A stretch of 64,000 nucleotides of DNA. It comes from Thalassobacillus sp. CUG 92003. GTDB taxonomy: Bacteria > Bacillota > Bacilli > Bacillales > Halobacillaceae. Under the pieces are notes generated by a model. The model was not told the DNA's origin, ran no database searches, and saw only the letters and a program-made list of their open reading frames with translations. The first letter of the stretch is position 1. Every line of letters begins with the position of its first letter. The position numbers and the translations under genes were made by a program. The stretch spans positions 62,001-126,000 of the forward strand of contig NZ_JABLSJ010000001.1 in the NCBI RefSeq assembly GCF_013618635.1, given 5' to 3'. This document shows, piece after piece, positions 17,345 through 24,954 of this stretch.

Positions 17345-17941
17345 ATGAAATCATCAAACATCACGTGGCACGATTCGAAAGTCACGAAAGAAGATCGCCA
17401 GAATCAGAAAAAACATAAGAGTCCCGTGCTTTGGTTCACAGGCTTATCCGGTTCCGGTAAGTCAACTCTTTCTGTCGAAGTGGAAAAAGCGCTCTTTGAA
17501 TTGAACATCCATTCTTATCGTCTGGACGGCGATAACGTCCGCCATGGCTTGAATAATAACCTCGGATTCAGCCCTGAGGACCGCACCGAGAATATTCGCC
17601 GGGTCAGCGAAGTGGCCAAGCTGATGAACGATGCTGGCATCTTGACACTGACCGCGTTTATTTCGCCATATCGCAACGACCGTAATTCAGCGCGCGACCG
17701 TTTTGAAGACGGGGAGTTCATTGAAATCTATACGAAATGCTCCTTGGATGAAGCGGAAAAACGTGACCCGAAAGGCTTGTATAAAAAAGCCCGTTCCGGC
17801 GAAATCAAAGGATTTACCGGAATCGACGCCCCTTATGAGGAACCGGAGAATGCAGAGTTGACCATCGAAACCGATAAACTCTCATTGGAAGACTCTGTCC
17901 GCCAAGTCATCGCATACTTGCAGGAAAAAAAGTATATTTAA
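17345..17941 (+). CDS. cysC: Adenylyl-sulfate (APS) kinase
   Basis: 198 residues, the normal length. The P-loop GLSGSGKST lies at residues 33-41. [34 protein letters not shown] and [16 protein letters not shown] are the APS-binding and lid motifs of CysC. It phosphorylates APS to PAPS, the sulfuryl donor used by the sulfotransferases upstream. It begins eleven bases after the permease stop, with AGGAGG as RBS. All motif residues appear intact, so the enzyme should be active. Confidence 0.96.
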   Translation: MKSSNITWHDSKVTKEDRQNQKKHKSPVLWFTGLSGSGKSTLSVEVEKALFELNIHSYRLDGDNVRHGLNNNLGFSPEDRTENIRRVSEVAKLMNDAGILTLTAFISPYRNDRNSARDRFEDGEFIEIYTKCSLDEAEKRDPKGLYKKARSGEIKGFTGIDAPYEEPENAELTIETDKLSLEDSVRQVIAYLQEKKYI

Positions 17942-18017
17942 GCCATGAAAATCGTCAGCAGCCTAGCTCTGGCGGTTTTGTGCATGCTTACGAAACAATA
18001 AAAGGAGGTTATGGCAC

Positions 18018-18791
18018 ATGAAACATGTCATTCAGGCTGCACTTGAAGCAGGCCAGGAAATTATGAAGATTTACGACACGGATTTTGATGTGGAATACAA
18101 GGAAGATGAATCTCCCCTGACCATTGCTGATCAGAGATCACACGACGTCATTAAGGCGAGGTTACAGCAACATACGCCGGAGATCCCGATTTTGAGTGAA
18201 GAAGGCCAACACTTGCCGTACGAAGAGCGCAAAGAGTGGAAGGAATTCTGGCTCGTCGATCCGATTGACGGGACAAAAGAGTTTATTAAGAAAAATGGCG
18301 AGTTCACCGTTAATATTGCACTCGTCCGTAATGGCAAACCGGTGAGCGGCGTCATCTATGCACCGGCGCTTGATACGCTTTATGTAGGGGAAGAAGGGAA
18401 AGGCGCTTATAAAGTGCAATCCGTGCTCGGCGAGTCCGAAGAGCGAGCCCTGGAGCCCTTGCCACTTTCACGTCAGGATACACAAACCATCAGAGTGGTG
18501 GCGAGCCGCTCTCACATGTCAGACGAGACCGAAGCCTTTATTTCCGAACTGGAAGACCAGTATGACCGTGTCGAAACAGTCTCGGCAGGAAGTTCATTGA
18601 AATTGTGCTTGATTGCTGAAGGCGTCGCCGATTATTATCCGCGTTACGCGCCCACCATGGAATGGGATACTGGCGCAGGCCAAGCGATTGTGGAATGTTC
18701 AGGCGGCATCGTCAATGTGGCGGAGGAAGAAACCCCGTTACTGTACAACAAACCTGACTTACTGAACCCGTGGTTTGTCGCCAGCCGATAA
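18018..18791 (+). CDS. cysQ: 3'(2'),5'-bisphosphate nucleotidase
   Basis: 257 residues, ATG nine bases after GGAGG. A lithium-sensitive phosphatase of the inositol monophosphatase fold: metal-site motifs are LSEEGQ, DPIDGTKEF and EWDTGAGQAIVE. CysQ removes the 3'-phosphate from PAP, the product left after sulfotransfer, and so prevents product inhibition. As last gene before a strong terminator it completes a four-gene PAPS cycle with sat, the permease and cysC. An independent role in salt tolerance is known for some homologues, but the context argues for PAP recycling. Confidence 0.93.
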   Translation: MKHVIQAALEAGQEIMKIYDTDFDVEYKEDESPLTIADQRSHDVIKARLQQHTPEIPILSEEGQHLPYEERKEWKEFWLVDPIDGTKEFIKKNGEFTVNIALVRNGKPVSGVIYAPALDTLYVGEEGKGAYKVQSVLGESEERALEPLPLSRQDTQTIRVVASRSHMSDETEAFISELEDQYDRVETVSAGSSLKLCLIAEGVADYYPRYAPTMEWDTGAGQAIVECSGGIVNVAEEETPLLYNKPDLLNPWFVASR

Positions 18792-18807
18792 AACGAAAAA
18801 CTAACGT

Positions 18808-18849
18808 AACCCAGCCGACATCCTGTACAAGGACTCGGCTGGGTTTTCT
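18808..18849 (+). terminator. Terminator of the sulfation block
   Basis: AACCCAGCCGA pairs exactly with TCGGCTGGGTT around a 16-nt loop, followed by TTCTTCT. It marks the end of the co-oriented block that begins near 8.1 kb. Confidence 0.9.
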
Positions 18850-18999
18850 TCTAGGACACAACTCCCCTTTAAAGCGAATTATTAAAGAAACTTGACGGTC
18901 TCGTTACCAAAGAATTGGAAGTGTGGAAGAATGTAAATGGGGGAACAGTAAAATTCAACACCTTATCTTTTAAGAATAAAGCAGGTGATTCAATTTCAA

Positions 19000-19365
19000 A
19001 TGTCAGATAAAGACGAAACGAAATTATCAGCGTTAACGTGTCATTTAGAAACATACCATTTTATTTTTGGTCCCGGGAAATTGGTGGCCACACATAAGGG
19101 TCTGTTGTTCGTTGGCAACACGAAAACAAGAGGGGAGACTAAACGAATTTTCCCTTATGAACATGTGACCCCGATCCACCCTTACAAACCGCGTGGATTG
19201 TTCAAGTATGTAAGGAAACTGTTTTCCGCTGATTTTAAAGGGTCGTTTATGTATGAGAAAGAAAGGTATGTTTTTAACATGGTCATAGCTACTGAACAAG
19301 AATTCGATCATTTCATCAACGTTGTGAATAACCAAATCACACTTAAGAACAACATGTCATACTAG
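19000..19365 (+). CDS. Small PH/GRAM-like domain protein
   Basis: About 121 residues from the ATG at 19000; AGGTGAT lies ten bases upstream (a GTG inside that RBS at 18985 is the alternative). The pattern LVATHKGLLFVGNTKTRG, then FPYEHVTPIHPYK and later EQEFDHFINVVN resembles bacterial PH-like or GRAM folds, a beta barrel with a closing helix. No signal or membrane segment. It stands alone between cysQ and dhaK. Function unknown; the fold call is tentative. Confidence 0.55.
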   Translation: MSDKDETKLSALTCHLETYHFIFGPGKLVATHKGLLFVGNTKTRGETKRIFPYEHVTPIHPYKPRGLFKYVRKLFSADFKGSFMYEKERYVFNMVIATEQEFDHFINVVNNQITLKNNMSY

Positions 19366-19367
19366 AC

Positions 19368-19394
19368 CCGCGGGAAAGCGAGTTGTTTCACCTG
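19368..19394 (+). repeat. Fragment of the dispersed CCGCGGGAAAGCGAG element
   Basis: CCCGCGGGAAAGCGAGTTGTTTC matches the right end of the larger element at 30151-30280. It lies directly after a stop codon. Confidence 0.5.
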
Positions 19395-19440
19395 GGTAGA
19401 GGCTTATTTAAAAATACTTAGAAGAAAGTGAGGCTCATGA

Positions 19441-20436
19441 ATGAAAAAACTCATCAATGATTCGAATGACATTATTTCAGAAATGCTTGAAGGCATCGTC
19501 TCGGCTTACCCTGACTCCATGAGACAGGTGGAAGGGACGACCTGTATTGTGCGCAAAGATGCACCCGTGAAAAATAAAGTGGCTGTCGTCAGCGGAGGAG
19601 GCAGCGGACATGAGCCTGCCCATGCAGGCTTTGTAGGAAAAGGCATGCTGGATGCGGCAGTTGCTGGAGAAGTTTTTACGTCGCCCACCCCTGATCAGGT
19701 TTTGGAGGGCATCAAAGCGACTGACGACGGTTCAGGTGTCTTACTGGTCATTAAAAACTACACAGGCGATGTGATGAATTATGAAATGGCGGCGGAACTA
19801 GCGGAATCAGAAGGGATTAACGTGGAACAAGTTGTCGTAAATGATGATGTGGCAGTGGAAGACAGCTCCTTTACAACCGGTAGACGAGGCGTAGCAGGTA
19901 CGGTCTTTGTCCATAAATTGGCCGGCGCAAAAGCTGAGGCAGGCGGTTCGTTAGCTGAGGTAAAAGGTGTGGCTGACAACGTGATCGCTAACGTCCGCTC
20001 GATGGGTGTCGCCCTAAGCCCTTGTATCATGCCTACTACTGGCGAGCCGGGATTTGAGCTTGCAGAGGATGAAGTCGAAATGGGCGTAGGCATTCATGGT
20101 GAACCCGGTATTGAAACGAAAAAGCTCACCTCTGCAGATGATATCGCTGAAGAACTGACAGAAAACGTATTACCCGAACTCGAGTTGAATGCTTCAGACG
20201 AAGTAGCTGTTATGGTGAACGGCATGGGAGCTACCCCTGAGATGGAGTTATACGTGTTCAACCGCAAAGTTCAGACTATTTTAGCTGACAAAGGCATTAA
20301 GGTGCATGAAACGATCGTCGGTGAATATATGACATCGCTCGAAATGGCCGGATGCTCGCTTACCGTCTTGAAATTGGACGACGAATTAAAAGAACTGCTG
20401 GACGCACCATCCAAAGCGCCAGCGTTCCGCAAATAG
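19441..20436 (+). CDS. dhaK: Dihydroxyacetone kinase subunit DhaK
   Basis: 331 residues, full length. DhaK binds dihydroxyacetone covalently through a histidine, here in MGVGIHGEPGIE near residue 220, and SGGGSGHEPAHAGFVG is the other substrate-site motif. With DhaL and DhaM it phosphorylates dihydroxyacetone at the expense of phosphoenolpyruvate via the PTS. dhaL follows after nine bases and dhaM six bases after that, a complete operon. No dedicated regulator is adjacent. It would feed dihydroxyacetone, for instance from glycerol oxidation, into glycolysis. Confidence 0.95.
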   Translation: MKKLINDSNDIISEMLEGIVSAYPDSMRQVEGTTCIVRKDAPVKNKVAVVSGGGSGHEPAHAGFVGKGMLDAAVAGEVFTSPTPDQVLEGIKATDDGSGVLLVIKNYTGDVMNYEMAAELAESEGINVEQVVVNDDVAVEDSSFTTGRRGVAGTVFVHKLAGAKAEAGGSLAEVKGVADNVIANVRSMGVALSPCIMPTTGEPGFELAEDEVEMGVGIHGEPGIETKKLTSADDIAEELTENVLPELELNASDEVAVMVNGMGATPEMELYVFNRKVQTILADKGIKVHETIVGEYMTSLEMAGCSLTVLKLDDELKELLDAPSKAPAFRK

Positions 20437-20445
20437 GAGGATTCT

Positions 20446-21060
20446 ATGAAACTCAATGCAACGCAAGCTGTAAACTGGATGATCAAAACAAACGAAAAAA
20501 TTCAAAAACAGAGCGACTATTTAAGCCAGCTTGACCGTGACATTGGCGATGGCGACCACGGCATCAATATGGCGCGCGGTTTTCAGGCAGTCGAAGATAC
20601 CCTTTCGAACGAAGAGTTTGCTGAGGTCTCAGATGTATTGAAAAAAACCGCAACGACGATTATGTCCAAAGTCGGCGGCGCAGCTGGACCTCTGTATGGC
20701 ACAGCCTTTCAAAAAATGGCCATGACAAGTAAAGGCACCGAAGTCGATTCTGAAACATTTAGCAACATGGTCGAAGCGGCTGTAGAAGGTCTCAAACAAC
20801 GTGGCAAAAGTGAAGAAGGCGAAAAGACGATGATCGACGTTTGGTCACCGTTGCATGATGCTTTGAAAGAAACGTCCGAATTCGATGGTGAGAAAATCAG
20901 AGAAATCGCCCATTCCTCAATGGAATCGACCAAAGATATGGTCGCCACAAAAGGGCGGGCCGCTTATTTGAAGGAACGCTCAAAAGGGCATCTGGACCCA
21001 GGCTCAGTGTCGTCTTATTATGTGTTCGAAGCATTATCAGAAACACTGGAGAAAGGGTGA
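20446..21060 (+). CDS. dhaL: Dihydroxyacetone kinase ADP-binding subunit DhaL
   Basis: 204 residues, AGGAGG upstream. The Mg-ADP site is LDRDIGDGDHGINMARGF near residue 30, with its three conserved aspartates, and GGAAGPLYGTAF near residue 75 is the second nucleotide-contact block. DhaL carries a tightly bound ADP that is rephosphorylated by DhaM and passes the phosphate to the DhaK-bound substrate. The start overlaps nothing and the gap to dhaM is six bases, so expression is coupled. Confidence 0.95.
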   Translation: MKLNATQAVNWMIKTNEKIQKQSDYLSQLDRDIGDGDHGINMARGFQAVEDTLSNEEFAEVSDVLKKTATTIMSKVGGAAGPLYGTAFQKMAMTSKGTEVDSETFSNMVEAAVEGLKQRGKSEEGEKTMIDVWSPLHDALKETSEFDGEKIREIAHSSMESTKDMVATKGRAAYLKERSKGHLDPGSVSSYYVFEALSETLEKG

Positions 21061-21066
21061 GGTGCA

Positions 21067-21444
21067 ATGGCTCAAGTCGGAATAATCCTCGTCTCGCATA
21101 GTGAAAAATTGACCGAGGGCATCCAATCACTGCTAGAAGAAGTGGTCGGTGATGTCTCCGTTCAAACAGCGGGCGGCAATGAAGAAGGGCAGATCGGCAC
21201 CAGCCTTGATAAAATTCAGAATGCGATGAAAAATGTCGGGGAAGCCGGCGCCTTGGTGTTCTATGATTTAGGGAGCGCCCAGATGAATGCCGAAATGGCA
21301 ATTGAAATGCTGGAACTGGAACATGTTCATCTTTCGGATGCACCTATCGTAGAAGGTGCTTACTTGGCTGCTGTCGAAGCAAGTGTAGGAAAATCAGTCA
21401 ACGACATTCGAGAATCGTTAAAGAATGAGTTTGGAAAAGAATAA
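21067..21444 (+). CDS. dhaM: Dihydroxyacetone kinase phosphotransfer subunit DhaM
   Basis: 125 residues, a single EIIA-Man-like domain. VGIILVSHSEKLTEGI contains the phosphorylated histidine, His12, and VFYDLGSAQMNAEMAIE is the typical second block. The E. coli protein carries extra HPr- and EI-like domains; the single-domain form seen here is normal for Firmicutes and relies on the cell's own HPr. It closes the operon, with a hairpin terminator ten bases later. Confidence 0.93.
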   Translation: MAQVGIILVSHSEKLTEGIQSLLEEVVGDVSVQTAGGNEEGQIGTSLDKIQNAMKNVGEAGALVFYDLGSAQMNAEMAIEMLELEHVHLSDAPIVEGAYLAAVEASVGKSVNDIRESLKNEFGKE

Positions 21445-21453
21445 GGATTATAG

Positions 21454-21487
21454 AGAGGCCATTCCTTAGTAAATAAGAATGGCCTCT
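21454..21487 (+). terminator. Terminator of dhaKLM
   Basis: AGAGGCCATTC pairs perfectly with GAATGGCCTCT around a 12-nt loop. The T tract is diluted (TAATAATATTTTATTTTT). Confidence 0.75.
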
Positions 21488-21619
21488 GTAATAATATTTT
21501 ATTTTTGTTAACGAATTATCTCTTTAAGATGCATGTAATCAGAAGCTAACGTGAAACGATTGAAAATAAGAATTTTTTTAAGGAGAGTATCCATGGAGAA
21601 AGGTCCTTAAAAAATATTA

Positions 21620-22789
21620 CTAGTGAGAAAGGGGAGGACATACGCGACCTTTAAGTTCGTAGCCGCTTTTATAGACTTCCATTACGTTTTTGACTGTTTC
21701 TTCAACGAGTTGGCTTGCGTTTTCACTTAAATTTTTCAATGTTGAAGGGGAATTCGCTATACTGAAAAATGCGTGGATTCCTTTATCTACTAAAATATGA
21801 TGGCCTTCGCTTAAACTTCCAGATATACAAACGACAGGAATTTCATACTGTCTAGCTCTCATCCCGACCCCCATAGGAGCCTTCCCGTAAGCTGTTTGTT
21901 TATCCGTTTTTCCTTCTCCCACTAGTATTAAGTCAGCATCCTTTAATTCTTCCTCAAAATTAATAGTATCTAGAATGAGGTCTATTCCTGGTACTAAGGC
22001 AGCGTTTAGGAAAGCCATTAGCCCTCCCCCTAGACCGCCAGCTGCTCCAGCGCCTTTTTCGTTCATGATATCTGTATTTAGATACTCCTGTACTTTAAGC
22101 CCAAAATTATTTAAACTTTGGTCGAGCTCCATCACCATTTCTTGAGTAGCTCCTTTTTGAGGACCGAAGATGGCAGATGCTCCATTAGGTCCGCATAAAG
22201 GATTTTCAACGTCGCAAGCGGCTACTATTTCAATGGAAAATAATCTTGGATCTAGATTGTCAGTGCTAATTTTATTTAGTTTCTGTAATGCTTGGCCGCC
22301 TTGAGGTATACGGTTTTCTTGCTCATCAAAAAACTCAGCCCCTAAAGCAGTGGCCATGCCAGCACCGCCGTCATTTGTAGCACTACCTCCTATACCTAAT
22401 ATGATCTTACTGCAACCATGGTCAAGAGCACTTTTAATAAGTTCCCCGGTCCCAAAAGTAGTTGTAAGTAAAGGATTAAGATCAGCTTCAGGTATTAAAG
22501 TAATACCCGATGCTTCTGCCATTTCAATGACAGCGGTTTTTCCATCTCCTAATATGCCCCATTTTGCTTTTACTTTTTCCCCTAGGGGACCCGTGACTTC
22601 CTCGTAAAACGTTGTCCCTCTTGTAATCGTTATGAGTGAATCGACTGTCCCTTCACCGCCGTCAGCCAAAGGGAGAGACTTAATTTCACTATGAGGAAAC
22701 ACGCGCTTAACGCCTCTTTCCATACTTTTTGACACTTCAAAAGCAGACAAACTTCCTTTATAAGAGTCAGGAGCCAGTACACATTTCAT
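21620..22789 (-). CDS. Glycerate kinase
   Basis: 389 residues of the GarK/GlxK type, which phosphorylates D-glycerate at the 2-position. MKCVLAPDSYKGSLSAFEVS is the family start, and LADGGEGTVD, GIGGSATNDGGAGMA and LVGEGKTDKQTAYGKAPMGV are conserved blocks. RBS GGAAAGGAC precedes the ATG. It lies 65 bp downstream of the GntR regulator gene and probably forms one transcript with it. In this cluster it takes the glycerate produced from tartrate into glycolysis. Confidence 0.92.
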   Translation of the reverse strand: MKCVLAPDSYKGSLSAFEVSKSMERGVKRVFPHSEIKSLPLADGGEGTVDSLITITRGTTFYEEVTGPLGEKVKAKWGILGDGKTAVIEMAEASGITLIPEADLNPLLTTTFGTGELIKSALDHGCSKIILGIGGSATNDGGAGMATALGAEFFDEQENRIPQGGQALQKLNKISTDNLDPRLFSIEIVAACDVENPLCGPNGASAIFGPQKGATQEMVMELDQSLNNFGLKVQEYLNTDIMNEKGAGAAGGLGGGLMAFLNAALVPGIDLILDTINFEEELKDADLILVGEGKTDKQTAYGKAPMGVGMRARQYEIPVVCISGSLSEGHHILVDKGIHAFFSIANSPSTLKNLSENASQLVEETVKNVMEVYKSGYELKGRVCPPLSH

Positions 22790-22854
22790 TTTTTTGTCCT
22801 TTCCTTTCTAAACACCTTCATCCCTAACAATCTATTACTAATCTTAAAATTTGT

Positions 22855-23574
22855 TTATAATGCCTTAAGAATTTCGTTTCTTGCTCTTTTTCTATGTGAT
22901 TGCATAGAAACCTGGGCACCATCACCATCTTTAGCCCTCATACAGGCTACAATCGCGCGGTGTTCGACTATAGATTGAAAAGGTAACGGTCGTTTATTAA
23001 TAGTAATGAGACGGGCTCTATATAGCTGATCAGCATGAACGTCTATAACATTTGACAGTCTTTCATTTTCAGCAGCGTTAATGATTTTAAAATGAAATAA
23101 ATTATCAAGCCTGGCCCATTCTTCTAAGTTATTTTCATTGGTAGCTATTTCTTGTTGTTCAATTAGCGTTTCTAATTCAAATAGCTCTTCTTCGCTTAGG
23201 GTGTTAGTAGAAAGCTTAGCGGCTAAACCTTCAAGCATTTCTACGACTTCATAAATTTCACGCAAATCTTTGGCTTCAATCGGTTCTATTTCAAATCCTT
23301 TCCTAGGGATAAGCTTCACTACTCCCTCTGTCTGCAGACGGATTAATGCTTCCCTGACAGGAGTACGGCTCATTCCGAGAACCTCTGCGATTTCTCTTTC
23401 CAGAATCGTCTTTCCTGGCAATAATTTTAGGTTTCTAATAGCTAACCGAAGAATTTGGTAAGCCCGCAGAGGAAGTTTCCTTTCCGTGACATTATTTATT
23501 ATAGGTTCTAAATCTTGCTGAACCTTTTGGATGTCGATCGATGATTCTGTCACCTTTGTATGTTCATTCTTCAT
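22855..23574 (-). CDS. GntR-family (FCD type) regulator of the tartrate module
   Basis: 239 residues. The winged-helix domain is at residues 35-105, with TILEREIAEVLGMSRTPVREALIRLQTEGVV and IPRKGFEI as its helix-turn-helix and wing. The remainder is an FCD ligand-binding domain with the helical motif LEEWARLDNLFHFKIINAAENERLSNVI and metal-site histidines such as those in FHFK and MQSHRKRARNE. It lies between ttuC and the glycerate kinase gene. The paired palindromes in the divergent promoter region at 24.8 kb are its probable operators, with tartrate or a product as inducer. Confidence 0.9.
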   Translation of the reverse strand: MKNEHTKVTESSIDIQKVQQDLEPIINNVTERKLPLRAYQILRLAIRNLKLLPGKTILEREIAEVLGMSRTPVREALIRLQTEGVVKLIPRKGFEIEPIEAKDLREIYEVVEMLEGLAAKLSTNTLSEEELFELETLIEQQEIATNENNLEEWARLDNLFHFKIINAAENERLSNVIDVHADQLYRARLITINKRPLPFQSIVEHRAIVACMRAKDGDGAQVSMQSHRKRARNEILKAL

Positions 23575-23607
23575 AATTCACCACTTCACCCTTTTGTCTT
23601 TCTAACA

Positions 23608-23613
23608 ATTATA
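23608..23613 (-). promoter_or_regulatory. Candidate -10 of the gntR-glycerate kinase transcript
   Basis: On the minus strand TTGTTATAATTG gives an extended -10 with the exact hexamer TATAAT, ~35 bases before the ATG. The expected -35 would fall near the preceding terminator. Confidence 0.4.
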
Positions 23614-23630
23614 ACAAGAAGAAAAAAATA

Positions 23631-23651
23631 AAAAGAGGGCAGTCCTCTTTT
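23631..23651 (-). terminator. Terminator between ttuC and gntR
   Basis: AAAAGAGG and CCTCTTTT pair around a 5-nt loop, followed on the minus strand by a run of T. It separates the ttuC transcript from gntR. Confidence 0.75.
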
Positions 23652-23665
23652 TATTTTGAAAACGA

Positions 23666-24760
23666 TCAGACCGTCGAGTACCTTTTCGAAACGTGGGATA
23701 TAATTGAATCGGTTACTTCCTTAGAAGTATTATTGCCTCCAATATCTGCTGTTAAGATTCCATTTCTTGTCGTAGCTCGAATGGCATCATTGATTAGTTG
23801 CGCTTCTTCAGTTAGTCCCAAATGATCTAACATTAAAGCAGCGCTTCCAATGGTCCCTATTGGGTTGGCTATTCCTTTTCCAGCGATATCAGGTGCGGAA
23901 CCATGGACAGACTCAAACATACTAGGGAAGCGTCCATCAAGGTGAAGATTTGCGCTTGGGGCAATTCCAAGACTACCTGCTAGAGCACTTCCTAGATCAG
24001 ATAAAATATCCGCGTGTAGGTTAGAAGCGACTACTACTTCTAACTCCTCGGGGTGTGACACAAATCGTGCTGCCATAGCATCTACTAGCCATTTATCAGT
24101 TTCCACTTCTGGATAGTCTTTGCTTACTTTTTCAAACACTTCATCCCATAAAACCATTCCGTATTGTTGAGCGTTACTTTTCGTCACACTAGTTACTTTT
24201 TTCCTTTTTCTTTCCATTGCTAAATTAAAGGCGTGTCTAATAACTCTCTCGCAACCTTCTTCTGTAAAAACGGATGATTGAACGGCGACTTCTTTGCCAG
24301 GGCCTCTACCTGTAAAGTTCCGTCCTCCAATACCTGAGTATTCACCTTCAGTATTTTCTCTAACTAATATCCAATTTAATTCTTCTTTGTTGGGGTGGTT
24401 TAGTTTTCCTTCTATTCCTGGAAGAAATTCAACTGGTCTAATGTTTGCCCATTGGTCTAACCCTTGACAAATAGCGAGTCTAAGTCCCCAAAGACTAATG
24501 TGATCAGGAACAGAGGGGTATCCAACAGCTCCAAAGTATATGGCGTCATGATTTTTGATTTTATCTAATCCATCTTCGTCCATCATTTTTCCATTTTCCA
24601 GATAATATTCACAACCCCAGGGGAAGTAATCGCTTTCAAAAGTGAATGTGTTAGATGTTTTTGACAGATGGTCAATAACCCGCAGCCCTTCATTTATTAC
24701 TTCTTCACCAATCCCATCCCCAGGGATTACTGCAAGTCGAAAATGCTTTTTGCCTTCCAT
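23666..24760 (-). CDS. ttuC: Tartrate dehydrogenase/decarboxylase-type enzyme
   Basis: 364 residues of the isocitrate/isopropylmalate dehydrogenase superfamily. AVIPGDGIGEEVINEGLRVI, then WGLRLAICQGLDQWANIRP and VRENTEGEYSGIGG, are the tartrate dehydrogenase (TtuC/YcsA) pattern. NLHADILSDLGSALAGSLGIAPSANL and SVHGSAPDIAGKGIANPIG are the metal and NAD sites. The enzyme is known to oxidise tartrate and also to convert it to D-glycerate by decarboxylation. A DASS transporter is divergent and glycerate kinase lies downstream, so the cluster reads as tartrate to 2-phosphoglycerate. D-malate is the main alternative substrate for this family. Confidence 0.88.
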   Translation of the reverse strand: MEGKKHFRLAVIPGDGIGEEVINEGLRVIDHLSKTSNTFTFESDYFPWGCEYYLENGKMMDEDGLDKIKNHDAIYFGAVGYPSVPDHISLWGLRLAICQGLDQWANIRPVEFLPGIEGKLNHPNKEELNWILVRENTEGEYSGIGGRNFTGRGPGKEVAVQSSVFTEEGCERVIRHAFNLAMERKRKKVTSVTKSNAQQYGMVLWDEVFEKVSKDYPEVETDKWLVDAMAARFVSHPEELEVVVASNLHADILSDLGSALAGSLGIAPSANLHLDGRFPSMFESVHGSAPDIAGKGIANPIGTIGSAALMLDHLGLTEEAQLINDAIRATTRNGILTADIGGNNTSKEVTDSIISHVSKRYSTV

Positions 24761-24804
24761 TACATAATTCCTCCTAGAAATTCAAATTTGATTAACTATT
24801 CTAA

Positions 24805-24833
24805 ATATTAATTAATGTATACATAAAAGTCAA
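24805..24833 (-). promoter_or_regulatory. ttuC promoter with operator in the spacer
   Basis: On the minus strand TTGACT (24833-24828) and TAATAT (24810-24805) are 17 bp apart. The spacer contains the perfect palindrome ATGTATACAT (24815-24824), the probable GntR site. The divergent promoter at 24879-24907 has the same design. Confidence 0.7.
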
Positions 24834-24878
24834 GTAAACATTCGAAAACCGGGTTTTTATATAATTCAGAAAATTACA

Positions 24879-24907
24879 TTGACTTTAATGTATACGTAAA
24901 GTATGAT
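24879..24907 (+). promoter_or_regulatory. Transporter promoter with operator in the spacer
   Basis: TTGACT (24879-24884) and TATGAT (24902-24907) are 17 bp apart, and ATGTATACGT (24888-24897) fills the spacer. A repressor bound there would block RNA polymerase directly. Confidence 0.72.
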
Positions 24908-24954
24908 TCAAACATGAAAACGTTATCAAAATAAAGAAAGGATGGATTAAACGA

